This document shows, piece after piece, positions 1-5,744 of a stretch of DNA of 9,576 bases (positions within the stretch are counted from its first letter, which is position 1; every line of letters starts with the position of its first letter). The position numbers and the translations under genes were made by a program. The DNA comes from an uncultured Methanobrevibacter sp. (lineage in GTDB: Archaea; Methanobacteriota; Methanobacteria; Methanobacteriales; Methanobacteriaceae): assembly GCA_902795935.1 (NCBI GenBank), contig CADBMS010000077.1, forward strand, positions 1 to 9,576, given 5' to 3'. Under the pieces are notes generated by a model. It searched no databases. It was not told the DNA's origin and saw nothing but the letters and a program-made list of their open reading frames with translations.

Positions 1-27
1 AAAAAAACAACTGCAAAAAGTAAAATC

Positions 28-52
28 AAAAAAAGCCTATAAAATTTTACAG
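28..52 (-). terminator. Hairpin plus T-run terminator of the DUF211/RraA-like operon
   Basis: Read on the minus strand, a near-perfect palindrome (CTGTAAAATTTTATAG, one G-T wobble, plus positions 37-52) is followed after two bases by a run of seven T (28-34). Further T-runs lie at 57-62 and 1-7. Archaeal transcription ends efficiently at such T-rich stretches, and the site lies directly downstream of the RraA-like stop codon. The stem is AT-only in its middle, so the T-runs may matter more than the hairpin. Confidence 0.6.
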
Positions 53-79
53 ACTCAAAAAATAATATACAATATAATA

Positions 80-823
80 TTACTCATCACCAAAAACAAT
101 ATCAAAAAGAGTTTTACCGTTCTTAATATTAGAAATAATATTTTTCTCTTTAACTTTAATATCCCACAATGCCCGTATAACTTCATCAAAGATGTTTTGA
201 GGTATTATAACAATACCACAAGAATCTCCAACAATATAATCACCAGGATTAACAATAATACCACCTAAATCTAGAGAAATATCTATTTTTCCCTCATTTA
301 AAGGTTTACCTGCATTAGGAACAATAACTTTAGAAAATACCGGATACTCTAAATCTTGAAGGTCTTCATAATCACGACAAGCACCATAAATAACAGTACC
401 AGCTAATCCTTGTTCTAAAGAAGTAGTTGAAGTTAACTCCCCCCAAATAGCAGCATTATCACCAATGACTTGAATAAATAAAACAGTTCCTCTACCAGCA
501 TTCTCAATGCCAGCTAAAGATGTACCCCAATCAAGACTATCAGTTAAAACCGTAGAAACCCTACCAATAACAGAATTACCATTAACTGGTTTTATACCAG
601 GAATTACACCATTAGACCCAGATACCTCAAATAAAGCATCAGATAATTGGCAAGTTGAAATTAAATCTTTAATTTCACGTAATTCAGTTAAAGAAAGAGC
701 ATTATCAATAGTTTTCACTTTATTAAAAAATTCAGTAAACTCCAAATCATTTGAAGTTTCTTTTTTAGAGGTGAATTTTTTTAATAAAGAATTAGGAGAA
801 AGTTTTGTTTTGTCAGCTGACAT
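80..823 (-). CDS. RraA-like family protein (HMG aldolase / RraA fold)
   Basis: A 247-residue protein whose residues from about 58 to 210 match the RraA/HMG-aldolase family. The family core is visible: LSDALF (60-65), IPGIKPV (74-80), the WGEL turn (127-130), and GACRD (147-151) followed by an acidic residue at 154. In class II HMG/CHA aldolases an acidic residue, an RD pair 21 residues later and a further acidic residue bind a divalent metal and substrate; here these are E129, R150, D151 and D154, so an enzyme is plausible. Older databases mislabel this family as demethylmenaquinone methyltransferase. The first 55 or so residues, lysine/serine-rich and then helical, precede the usual core. 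The start is ATG with an AGGA-type site that runs into the stop codon of the upstream DUF211 gene, 11 bases away, so the two are probably cotranscribed and coupled. The true substrate is unknown; RNase E inhibition is unlikely, because the bacterial RNase E partner is not expected in archaea. Confidence 0.85.
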   Translation of the reverse strand: MSADKTKLSPNSLLKKFTSKKETSNDLEFTEFFNKVKTIDNALSLTELREIKDLISTCQLSDALFEVSGSNGVIPGIKPVNGNSVIGRVSTVLTDSLDWGTSLAGIENAGRGTVLFIQVIGDNAAIWGELTSTTSLEQGLAGTVIYGACRDYEDLQDLEYPVFSKVIVPNAGKPLNEGKIDISLDLGGIIVNPGDYIVGDSCGIVIIPQNIFDEVIRALWDIKVKEKNIISNIKNGKTLFDIVFGDE

Positions 824-834
824 AAAGATTCATC

Positions 835-1125
835 CTAATCTTGAGGAGTAGTAACCTCTTCAACCATTTTCTTACCTGCAACAACTTCATCAACACTGTG
901 AATTGTTCCACCATAAGATTCTACAGCGCTAGAAATATCTTCAAAATTAAGATCATTACCTTGAATTGTTACTTTAATATTCTCAGTATCCTTATCAATT
1001 TCAAGTAAAGTAATATTTACACCTTCAACACCATCAACTTTACTTAAATAAGTTGCATAATATGGTATTATAGGTTCATGTGGTTTTAATATATCTAAAA
1101 CAATACGAATAAGGCCTTTTGCCAC
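835..1125 (-). CDS. DUF211 family protein
   Basis: A 96-residue protein that I recognise as DUF211, a small family found mainly in archaea (for example MTH889 of Methanothermobacter). Hallmarks are the opening GLIRIVLDILKPHEP (4-18), the segment VDGVEGVNITLLEID (30-44), the central NIKVTIQGNDLNFEDI (49-64) and the GGTIHSVDEVVAG end (72-84). The alternation of strands and two helices suggests a compact ferredoxin-like fold. The function is unknown. The start is GTG at 1125, supported by a full GGAGG site with a seven-base spacer (plus positions 1134-1138), and the reading begins MAKGLIRIVLDIL as in homologues. It is the first gene of an operon with the RraA-like gene, which begins 11 bases after its TAG stop. 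The last dozen residues are acidic and look like a flexible tail. Confidence 0.9.
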   Translation of the reverse strand: MAKGLIRIVLDILKPHEPIIPYYATYLSKVDGVEGVNITLLEIDKDTENIKVTIQGNDLNFEDISSAVESYGGTIHSVDEVVAGKKMVEEVTTPQD

Positions 1126-1145
1126 TTATATTTCCTCCAATAAAA

Positions 1146-1212
1146 TAATAAGTATTATAATATTATAAATTATATAATTACTTATTAATAGTAAATTAAT
1201 CTTATTTATATA
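1146..1212 (-). promoter_or_regulatory. Promoter region of the DUF211/RraA-like operon with an inverted repeat
   Basis: On the minus strand a strong archaeal TATA box, TATATAAATA (plus 1203-1212), would place the RNA start near 1180 and give a leader of about 55 bases. A second TATA-like palindrome, AATTATATAATT (1168-1179), would give a leader of about 20. The second box sits between the arms of a perfect 9-base inverted repeat, TAATAAGTA (1146-1154) and TACTTATTA (1179-1187), which resembles an operator. Which box is used cannot be decided by reading, and AT-rich DNA produces such repeats by chance. Confidence 0.45.
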
Positions 1213-1484
1213 CCTTATTATAATATATTAAAAATCTTTTAAGAAAAATTAATAATAAAAAAAGATAAATCAAGCTATAAAAAAAGTATAAACATTTCTA
1301 AACTCTTAAATAAATCAAATATTAAAAAATAAAATATATTATTAAACATAACATCGGCAAAATAAAATAAACATTCAAAAACAACTTAATAGAACATATT
1401 TGCTGAAAAATTAAAATATAGTATTTTATATATTAGAATTGTTATAATATTAGATATAGATACTAATTACAGTAGTCAATTAGG

Positions 1485-1513
1485 AATTAACTTAACATAA
1501 GTTTAAGTGAATT
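1485..1513 (+). repeat. Imperfect hairpin
   Basis: The arms AATTAACTTAA (1485-1495) and TTAAGTGAATT (1503-1513) pair over ten positions with one A-G mismatch around a seven-base loop. It begins about 50 bases downstream of a good TATA box at 1424-1435, so it could be a stem in a small RNA starting near 1455-1460, or an operator. No clear T-run terminator follows on this strand. Confidence 0.3.
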
Positions 1514-1889
1514 AATTACATTTACAAAGAAGAAATTTACAAAATCAAAAAATAATAATATTATCTAAAAAAATACAGGAGCATATATTTTATAGAAAAA
1601 TGATAAAACTAATGAAACAACAAAAAAATATTAGTTCATAATCAATTACTGGAATTTATAATGAAAACAAGTTAAAATAAATATCTTAGTAAATAAAAAT
1701 AAAATAACTCTTAAAATAAAGAATTATACATAATTAAACATTAAAATTATAATAATTCAAAAAGATAATATTACTTCTTTTAAATTAGTAATTTTTTATA
1801 TTAAAACTTTATAGTTATCCCTTCTGATTCTGTTGGTTATCTTGTTATCATGTCTGTACACTTAGATTATTACTTACAGATTATCATTT

Positions 1890-1946
1890 AATTTATATGC
1901 TGATAACTCATAATCCTCCAAAGTATCTAAATATATTATTAGGAGG
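1890..1946 (+). promoter_or_regulatory. dnaG promoter, leader and Shine-Dalgarno site
   Basis: A TATA box (ATTTATATG, 1891-1899) lies about 55 bases before the dnaG start, predicting an RNA start near 1915-1922 and a leader of roughly 30-38 bases. It sits in the loop of a short inverted repeat, TTATCA (1881-1886) and TGATAA (1901-1906). The ribosome binding site AGGAGG (1941-1946) is perfect with a six-base spacer. CCTCC at 1915-1919 is complementary to its GGAGG and might mask it if transcribed. Confidence 0.5.
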
Positions 1947-1952
1947 CTTAAA

Positions 1953-3101
1953 ATGGGAATTAAACCAGAAGAAATAAGTACAACAAAATACCTTATCCAT
2001 GCCCAAATAAACGCTAACGGTATTGTTGAAAAACCTGATGTTGTAGGTGCAATTTTTGGGCAGACCGAAGGTCTTTTAAGTAATGATTTGGATCTCAGAG
2101 AACTCCAAAAAACTGGACGAATCGGGAGAATCAAAGTTAATATTAACTCAAAAGGAGGACGTTCCAAAGGAGAAATAATAATTCCTTCAAGTTTGGATCG
2201 TGTTGAAACTGCAATAATGGCTGCTTCACTAGAAACAATTAATCGTGTTGGACCATGTGAAGCTTACATCCAAGTTTCAAAAGTAGAAGATGTTAGAGCA
2301 GTTAAACGAAAAAAAGTAGTTGATCGTGCAAAAGAAATTTATGCCAGCATGATGAATGAATCAACACCAAAAAGTCTTAAAATGATTGAAGAAGTTAAAG
2401 AAGCCATGCGCATTCATGAAATAAGTGATTTTGGAGAAGAAAAACTTCCTGCAGGACCAAATATTCACACTTCAGATGCAATCATTGTTGTGGAAGGCAG
2501 ATCTGATGTGATAAACTTACTAAAACATGGTATAAAAAATACCGTAGCTGTTGAAGGAGTTAATGTACCTAAAGCCGTAGCAGACTTAACCCATAAAAAA
2601 ACAGTTACTGCATTTGTTGATGGAGATCGTGGTGGAGAATTAATCCTCAAAGAATTATTACAAGTAGGTGACATTGATTACGTAACCCGAGCACCGCGAG
2701 GTAAAGAAGTTGAAGACTTAGAAAAAGACGAAATCATGATAGCTTTAAGAAACAAAGTCCCTATAGAGCAAATGTATCATGATTTAGATGTTAAAATTCA
2801 ACCAAAAAGTGCTAGTGCAAGTAAAATAAGTTTACTTAAAAATATCCTCTCTAAATTAGAAGGAACCGGTAATGGAGAAATCCTAGATGATTCATTAAAT
2901 ATAATAAAAGAAGTTCGTGTAGAACACATATACGATGAAATCAAAAAAATTAATAAACAACCATACGCAGTTGTATTCGATGGTGTTGTAAGCCAAAGAC
3001 TAGTAGATATCTCCAGTACTAAAGAAATCAAATATATAGTGGCAATTAAAGCAGGCGAATTAGCTAAACGTCCTGAAAAAATAAAAGTGGTTACCAAATA
3101 A
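1953..3101 (+). CDS. dnaG: Archaeal DnaG, Toprim-domain primase-like protein
   Basis: A 382-residue protein of the archaeal DnaG family. Residues 1-165 are the conserved N-terminal region, opening with TTKYLIHAQI and including IGRIKVNINSKGGRSKGEI. A Toprim domain spans about 174-250, with the catalytic glutamate in VVEGRSD (E181) and the DxD pair in FVDGDRGGE (D223, D225) that bind Mg2+. The C-terminal part, about 290-382, is the lineage-specific domain ending in AGELAKRPEKIKVV. In other archaea DnaG associates with the RNA exosome (as an RNA-binding subunit working with Csl4/Rrp4 complexes) and shows primase activity in vitro; the main replicative primase is PriSL. The acidic variable linker seen in some homologues is short here, making the protein slightly compact. 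The start is ATG behind AGGAGG, six bases away. Transcription probably ends in T-rich sequence just after the stop. Codon use is more C-containing than in the downstream genes, as expected for a core gene. Confidence 0.95.
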   Translation: MGIKPEEISTTKYLIHAQINANGIVEKPDVVGAIFGQTEGLLSNDLDLRELQKTGRIGRIKVNINSKGGRSKGEIIIPSSLDRVETAIMAASLETINRVGPCEAYIQVSKVEDVRAVKRKKVVDRAKEIYASMMNESTPKSLKMIEEVKEAMRIHEISDFGEEKLPAGPNIHTSDAIIVVEGRSDVINLLKHGIKNTVAVEGVNVPKAVADLTHKKTVTAFVDGDRGGELILKELLQVGDIDYVTRAPRGKEVEDLEKDEIMIALRNKVPIEQMYHDLDVKIQPKSASASKISLLKNILSKLEGTGNGEILDDSLNIIKEVRVEHIYDEIKKINKQPYAVVFDGVVSQRLVDISSTKEIKYIVAIKAGELAKRPEKIKVVTK

Positions 3102-3104
3102 TCA

Positions 3105-3123
3105 TTTTTATTATTCCTTTTTT
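3105..3123 (+). terminator. T-rich terminator after dnaG
   Basis: Immediately after the dnaG TAA stop the plus strand carries two T-runs, five T (3105-3109) and six T (3118-3123), separated by a short AT-rich spacer. Archaeal RNA polymerase terminates at such U-tracts without needing a stem. No hairpin is seen. Confidence 0.45.
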
Positions 3124-3146
3124 ATAGCTAAAAAAACTTATTAAAT

Positions 3147-3188
3147 ATCATATAACTAATCTTAATTTATTTTACTTAAATTAAAGGA
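3147..3188 (+). promoter_or_regulatory. Likely promoter and RBS of the TIGR04076 gene
   Basis: A TATA-like element (ATCATATAAC, 3147-3156) lies about 45 bases before the start codon, and AAAGGA (3183-3188) is a moderate ribosome binding site seven bases before ATG. Together with the T-runs after dnaG this suggests an independent transcript. Confidence 0.35.
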
Positions 3189-3195
3189 AAATAAT

Positions 3196-3510
3196 ATGAA
3201 AAAAGTAAAAATAACCGTACTAAGAAAAGTAAATCATCAAGATCTTATTGAAAAATATGAAAACCCATTAGAACATGCATGTGATGTTAATGAAGGAGAT
3301 ATTTTTATTGCTAATGGATGGTCTAAACCAGAAAACTTCTGTGAAAGTGCATGGACTACATTATCCCCCTTTGTTATGACATTAGCCCATGGTGGTGAAA
3401 ATATTTACAATGGATGGATGAAAAATAAAAAATCTGCATTAATATCTTGTAATGATGGATTCCGACCTGTAAGTTTCCTTTTAGAAACATTAAATGAAGA
3501 CGTATATTAA
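3196..3510 (+). CDS. TIGR04076 family protein, function unknown
   Basis: A 104-residue soluble protein that I recognise as TIGR04076, a small uncharacterised family found in archaea and anaerobic bacteria. The family features are all present: MKKVKITVLRKV at the start, the EHACD..EGDIF stretch (27-37), the FCESAW motif (48-53), SPFVMTLAHGG (57-67), NGWM (72-75) and the strongly conserved SCNDGFRPVSF (84-94). Three cysteines, C29, C49 and C85, lie in conserved segments and could form a metal or redox site; this is inference. There is no signal peptide or membrane segment. The start is ATG with AAAGGA seven bases upstream. It lies between dnaG and xerA on the same strand but with 94 and 105 bases of AT-rich spacer on either side, so it is probably its own unit, and its job cannot be read from the neighbours. 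Confidence 0.85.
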   Translation: MKKVKITVLRKVNHQDLIEKYENPLEHACDVNEGDIFIANGWSKPENFCESAWTTLSPFVMTLAHGGENIYNGWMKNKKSALISCNDGFRPVSFLLETLNEDVY

Positions 3511-3543
3511 TTAAATAAAATATTATAATCAATTTTCAAAAAA

Positions 3544-3587
3544 TTTTATAAAACGAAACAACATAACTCTTAAACGAATATAACGAA
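3544..3587 (+). promoter_or_regulatory. xerA promoter with three AACGAA repeats
   Basis: A TATA box (TTTTATAAAA, 3544-3553) is overlapped and followed by three direct copies of AACGAA at 3552-3557, 3573-3578 and 3582-3587. The first two are 21 bases apart, about two helical turns, and the third follows nine bases later around the expected RNA start. CG is rare in this DNA, which makes the repeats stand out. They may be an operator for xerA. Confidence 0.35.
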
Positions 3588-3615
3588 CTGTAAAAAGATA
3601 AGGAATCTTAAAATA

Positions 3616-4590
3616 ATGAAAGCATACCAACAAAATAATATAAATCAAATCAACTCTAACAAGACCCAATTACCACTTAAAGATGATGCTGGAGAATACA
3701 AATCTATTTTAAAAATATATGACTTTGAAGAGATGATTGAAGATTATTTAACAGAATTAGAAATTAGAAACTATTCAAGAAACACAATAAAAACATATAA
3801 ATCTATTGTTATAAACTTTCATAAATTCTTAAAAAATGAAGCTAAATTATACACAGAAAAACATGTTTTAAGATCATTTAAAAGATACATACAATATCTT
3901 AAAAGAGATAAAGAAGTTACTCAAAATTACATATACCTTGTAACAGTTGTTGTTAAAAAATTTTTTGAATTTAATGAAATAAATTATTTAAATGAAATAC
4001 AAACACCTAAAAGAACCAAATCGTTACCAAAATCTCTTAATGAAAAAGAAGTAGTAGAATTAATAAATTCAGTTGATTATACAAGTGATGATAGTGAATT
4101 TAAACAAAAAATTCAAAAAAGAGATAAATTAATTTTAGCATTATTATACTCTTCAGGCCTTAGGGTTTCAGAAATAGTTAAAATCCGAATAAATGATATT
4201 GATTTATTTGAAAGAACACTTAGAATCAGAGGAAAAGGAGATAAAGACAGAGTAGTCTTATTTGATGAAGATACTAAAATATTACTTGAAGAACATGTTC
4301 AAAATCATGACCCTGAAGTGGAATATCTATTTGTAAATCGTCAAAATGAATCATTGAGTCCACGTTATGTTCAGATTATGATTAAAAAATATGCTAAACA
4401 ATTAGGACTTAATAAAAAAGTCACACCACATATTCTAAGACACTCCTTTGCAACACATCTTTTAAAAAATGGAGTGGACATAAGAGCCATACAACAATTA
4501 TTAGGGCACACTAATCTTTCAACTACCCAGATTTACACTAGTGTCGATATGGAAACCCTTAAACATGTTTATGATAAAGCAAAACAATAA
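3616..4590 (+). CDS. xerA: XerA-like tyrosine recombinase
   Basis: A 324-residue tyrosine recombinase. An N-terminal SAM-like DNA-binding domain covers about 38-130 (IEDYLTELEIRNYSRNTIKTY) and the catalytic domain about 138-324. All catalytic residues are visible: R183 in SSGLRVSE, K207 in RGKGDKDR, H272 and R275 in HILRHSFATH, H298 in LLGHTNLSTT, and the nucleophile Y307 in QIYTSVD. It most resembles archaeal XerA and bacterial XerC/D, which resolve chromosome dimers at dif, rather than phage or integrative-element integrases: there is no AP2-like arm-binding domain, no adjacent tRNA and no excisionase. The first 36 residues are an extra, Gln/Asn-rich tail. The start is ATG with AGGA about 11 bases upstream, a weak site; a later start at M40 would cut into the DNA-binding domain. 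No dif site could be recognised in the window. A T-run (4609-4614) follows the gene. Confidence 0.88.
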   Translation: MKAYQQNNINQINSNKTQLPLKDDAGEYKSILKIYDFEEMIEDYLTELEIRNYSRNTIKTYKSIVINFHKFLKNEAKLYTEKHVLRSFKRYIQYLKRDKEVTQNYIYLVTVVVKKFFEFNEINYLNEIQTPKRTKSLPKSLNEKEVVELINSVDYTSDDSEFKQKIQKRDKLILALLYSSGLRVSEIVKIRINDIDLFERTLRIRGKGDKDRVVLFDEDTKILLEEHVQNHDPEVEYLFVNRQNESLSPRYVQIMIKKYAKQLGLNKKVTPHILRHSFATHLLKNGVDIRAIQQLLGHTNLSTTQIYTSVDMETLKHVYDKAKQ

Positions 4591-4608
4591 AAACTAAAAG
4601 TTATACTC

Positions 4609-4614
4609 TTTTTT
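4609..4614 (+). terminator. T-run terminator after xerA
   Basis: Six T in a row start 18 bases after the xerA stop codon, within otherwise A-rich DNA. This fits an archaeal U-tract terminator. A short inverted repeat, TAATAA and TTATTA (4631-4644), follows but is not obviously part of it. Confidence 0.45.
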
Positions 4615-4659
4615 AATAAAAAATATTTTATAATAAACTTATTATATCATCATGAACAA

Positions 4660-4740
4660 AATAATTATTATATTTTATAGAAATAATTATTTTACAATTA
4701 AAATCTGTTAAAATAAAGTAATTACATAGTTTTTGGAGGA
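4660..4740 (+). promoter_or_regulatory. bioY promoter with paired palindromes and strong RBS
   Basis: A TATA box (TATTTTATA, 4671-4679) is bracketed by two identical palindromes, AATAATTATT, at 4660-4669 and 4682-4691, which are 22 bases apart (two helical turns). Such a layout suits a dimeric repressor that blocks TBP/TFB. The expected RNA start is near 4700, giving a leader of about 48 bases. GGAGGA (4735-4740) is a strong ribosome binding site seven bases before TTG at 4748. The palindromes do not resemble the known BirA biotin operator. Confidence 0.45.
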
Positions 4741-4747
4741 AAACATC

Positions 4748-5335
4748 TTGATTAACCATAATGAAACTTACAAAAAAGATTTTAATCAAAAAATCAACCC
4801 TACAATAACAAAATTAGCTATGGCACTGGGAATGGCTGCAATTACAGGTATTTGTGCGCAAATAGTTATACCTCTACATTGGACTCCAGTTCCAATTACA
4901 TTACAAACATTTGCAGTATTAATCTCAGGTGTACTTTTAGGTAAAAAATTAGGTAGTTTAAGTCAAATATTCTATGTAACTCTTGGAATTATGGGAATAC
5001 CATGGTTTGCTGGAATGACTGGAGGAATAGAAATAGTATTGGAATCTAATATGGGTTATTTATTAGGATTTATATTAACTTCATTTATTATAGGTCACTT
5101 CTCTGAAAAATATGAAAACAGATTAAATTTTATCCAAACATTCAGTTTAATTGGCATTACAAGTTTAATTTGTATTTATGTTCCTGGTTTAATTGGATTA
5201 TATCTTTCTTTATCCCAAACAACAGGAATACAAGTAAGTTTAGTTGATTTAATGCTTATGGGTTTTGTTCCATTTATTATTGGAGATCTTCTTAAAATAG
5301 GTTCTGCATCATTATTCTATAAAGTAATTAAGTGA
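4748..5335 (+). CDS. bioY: BioY, biotin transporter substrate-binding membrane protein
   Basis: A 195-residue membrane protein of the BioY family, the substrate-capture (S) component of energy-coupling-factor vitamin transporters, which takes up biotin. There are about six hydrophobic segments. Family signatures include TPVPITLQTFAV (46-57), the glycine-rich stretch from GKKLGSLSQ to MGIPWFAG with a following TGG (65-93), MGYLLGF (102-108) and the C-terminal FVPFIIGDLLK (173-183), whose GD-LLK element is typical. The start is TTG at 4748: GGAGGA ends seven bases before it, whereas another in-frame TTG at 4733 runs straight into that binding site and cannot use it. No ATPase (bioM/ecfA) or T component (bioN/ecfT) is in the window, so it must share a distant ECF module or act alone. 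The next gene starts four bases after the stop, indicating an operon. It implies that the cell can scavenge biotin. Confidence 0.93.
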   Translation: MINHNETYKKDFNQKINPTITKLAMALGMAAITGICAQIVIPLHWTPVPITLQTFAVLISGVLLGKKLGSLSQIFYVTLGIMGIPWFAGMTGGIEIVLESNMGYLLGFILTSFIIGHFSEKYENRLNFIQTFSLIGITSLICIYVPGLIGLYLSLSQTTGIQVSLVDLMLMGFVPFIIGDLLKIGSASLFYKVIK

Positions 5336-5339
5336 TACT

Positions 5340-5744
5340 TTGAATAAATCAAATATTATAAACTTAAGAGGCCATCATTTACTTTGTATACAAGGTTTCC
5401 AAAATAAAGGTTATAGTGAATCTTTTATTGAAAATATGGCTTCTTTAATTAATTTTTTAAATAATTCAAATGACATTTATGTGAAAATTCTTAATTCTAG
5501 TGATGATATTTGTTCATTCTGTCCAAATCTTAATGAAGGTATTTGTAAAAATCCTGAAACAGATTTAAATATTAAAAAACGAGACAATTTAACCTTAGAT
5601 TGTTTAGATTTAAAAGTGGGAAACGTTTATTCTTATTTAAATATTATAACAAAAATGTTTGATGTTTTAGATTTTGATAAAATTGACACTATTTGTAAAG
5701 AGTGTGAATGGCAGAATGTTTGTTTATTTTATTCTAAATTTTAA
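5340..5744 (+). CDS. DUF1284 family cysteine-rich protein
   Basis: A 134-residue protein matching DUF1284. The family opening INLRGHHLLCIQGFQNKGYS (7-26) is clear, followed by a cysteine cluster C58-x2-C61-x7-C69 (DDICSFC...C) and a second cluster C119-x2-C122-x5-C128 near the end; C16 and C88 are further cysteines. The spacing suggests binding of an Fe-S cluster or zinc, but no function is established. The start is TTG at 5340, the only conventional start codon between an in-frame TAA at 5325-5327 and the conserved RGHHLLC motif. The GTGAT just before it (5332-5336) resembles an archaeal ribosome binding site and contains the bioY stop codon, so translation is probably coupled to bioY. The four-base gap says operon, yet a link with biotin is only suggested by position. 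Confidence 0.85.
   Translation: MNKSNIINLRGHHLLCIQGFQNKGYSESFIENMASLINFLNNSNDIYVKILNSSDDICSFCPNLNEGICKNPETDLNIKKRDNLTLDCLDLKVGNVYSYLNIITKMFDVLDFDKIDTICKECEWQNVCLFYSKF

Larger units (their letters stand above)
1126..1952. other. Long gene-free region between the divergent DUF211 and dnaG genes
   Basis: About 830 bases without a credible reading frame: on both strands stops are dense and the few short frames lack a ribosome binding site at a useful distance. It holds the DUF211 promoter at the left, a good TATA box at 1424-1435 (TTTTATATATTA) with a hairpin 50 bases further on (1485-1513), another TATA-like stretch near 1792-1805 followed by a patch clearly richer in G and C than its surroundings (1811-1860), and the dnaG promoter and leader at the right. 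The rest is almost pure A/T and shows nothing I can name. The length is unusual for a compact methanogen genome, and one or two small RNAs are possible. Confidence 0.6.

Noticed and set aside
507..851. Open frame of 114 codons on the plus strand
   Set aside because: It is the complement of the RraA-like gene, matches no family, and lacks a ribosome binding site; the minus-strand gene has clear family motifs.
1577..1634. GGAG at 1578 followed by a 13-codon frame from ATG at 1600
   Set aside because: The spacing of nearly 20 bases is too long for initiation and the peptide is too short and lysine/asparagine-biased to credit.
1889..1919. GGAGG followed by ATG on the minus strand, seven-residue frame
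   Set aside because: The spacer is only three bases and the peptide is seven residues; the CCTCC is more interesting as a partner of the dnaG binding site.
1440..1945. Possible dif site for XerA (TATTAGATATAG, TATCTAAATATA)
   Set aside because: Fragments resemble dif arms, but I could not find two 11-base inverted arms with a 6-base centre; dif need not lie near xerA.
1897..1977. Upstream short frame (26 codons) overlapping the dnaG start
   Set aside because: No ribosome binding site precedes its ATG, which also lies within the dnaG TATA box and so upstream of the predicted RNA start.
1874..2167. Open frame on the minus strand across the dnaG start
   Set aside because: It is a shadow of dnaG coding sequence with a biased, repetitive composition and no ribosome binding site.
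2465..3097. Two minus-strand open frames inside dnaG
   Set aside because: Both are antisense shadows of a well-conserved gene; no family resemblance and no initiation signals.
3616..4590. xerA as the integrase of an integrated element
   Set aside because: There is no flanking tRNA, no att-like direct repeat, and no phage or plasmid gene; the protein has the short XerC/D/A layout.
4733..4747. TTG at 4733 as the bioY start
   Set aside because: This codon runs into the GGAGGA ribosome binding site, so the site cannot serve it; TTG at 4748 has ideal spacing.
4615..4747. BirA-type biotin operator or riboswitch before bioY
   Set aside because: No TTGTAAACC-like arms and no structured leader could be seen; only the AT palindromes are present.
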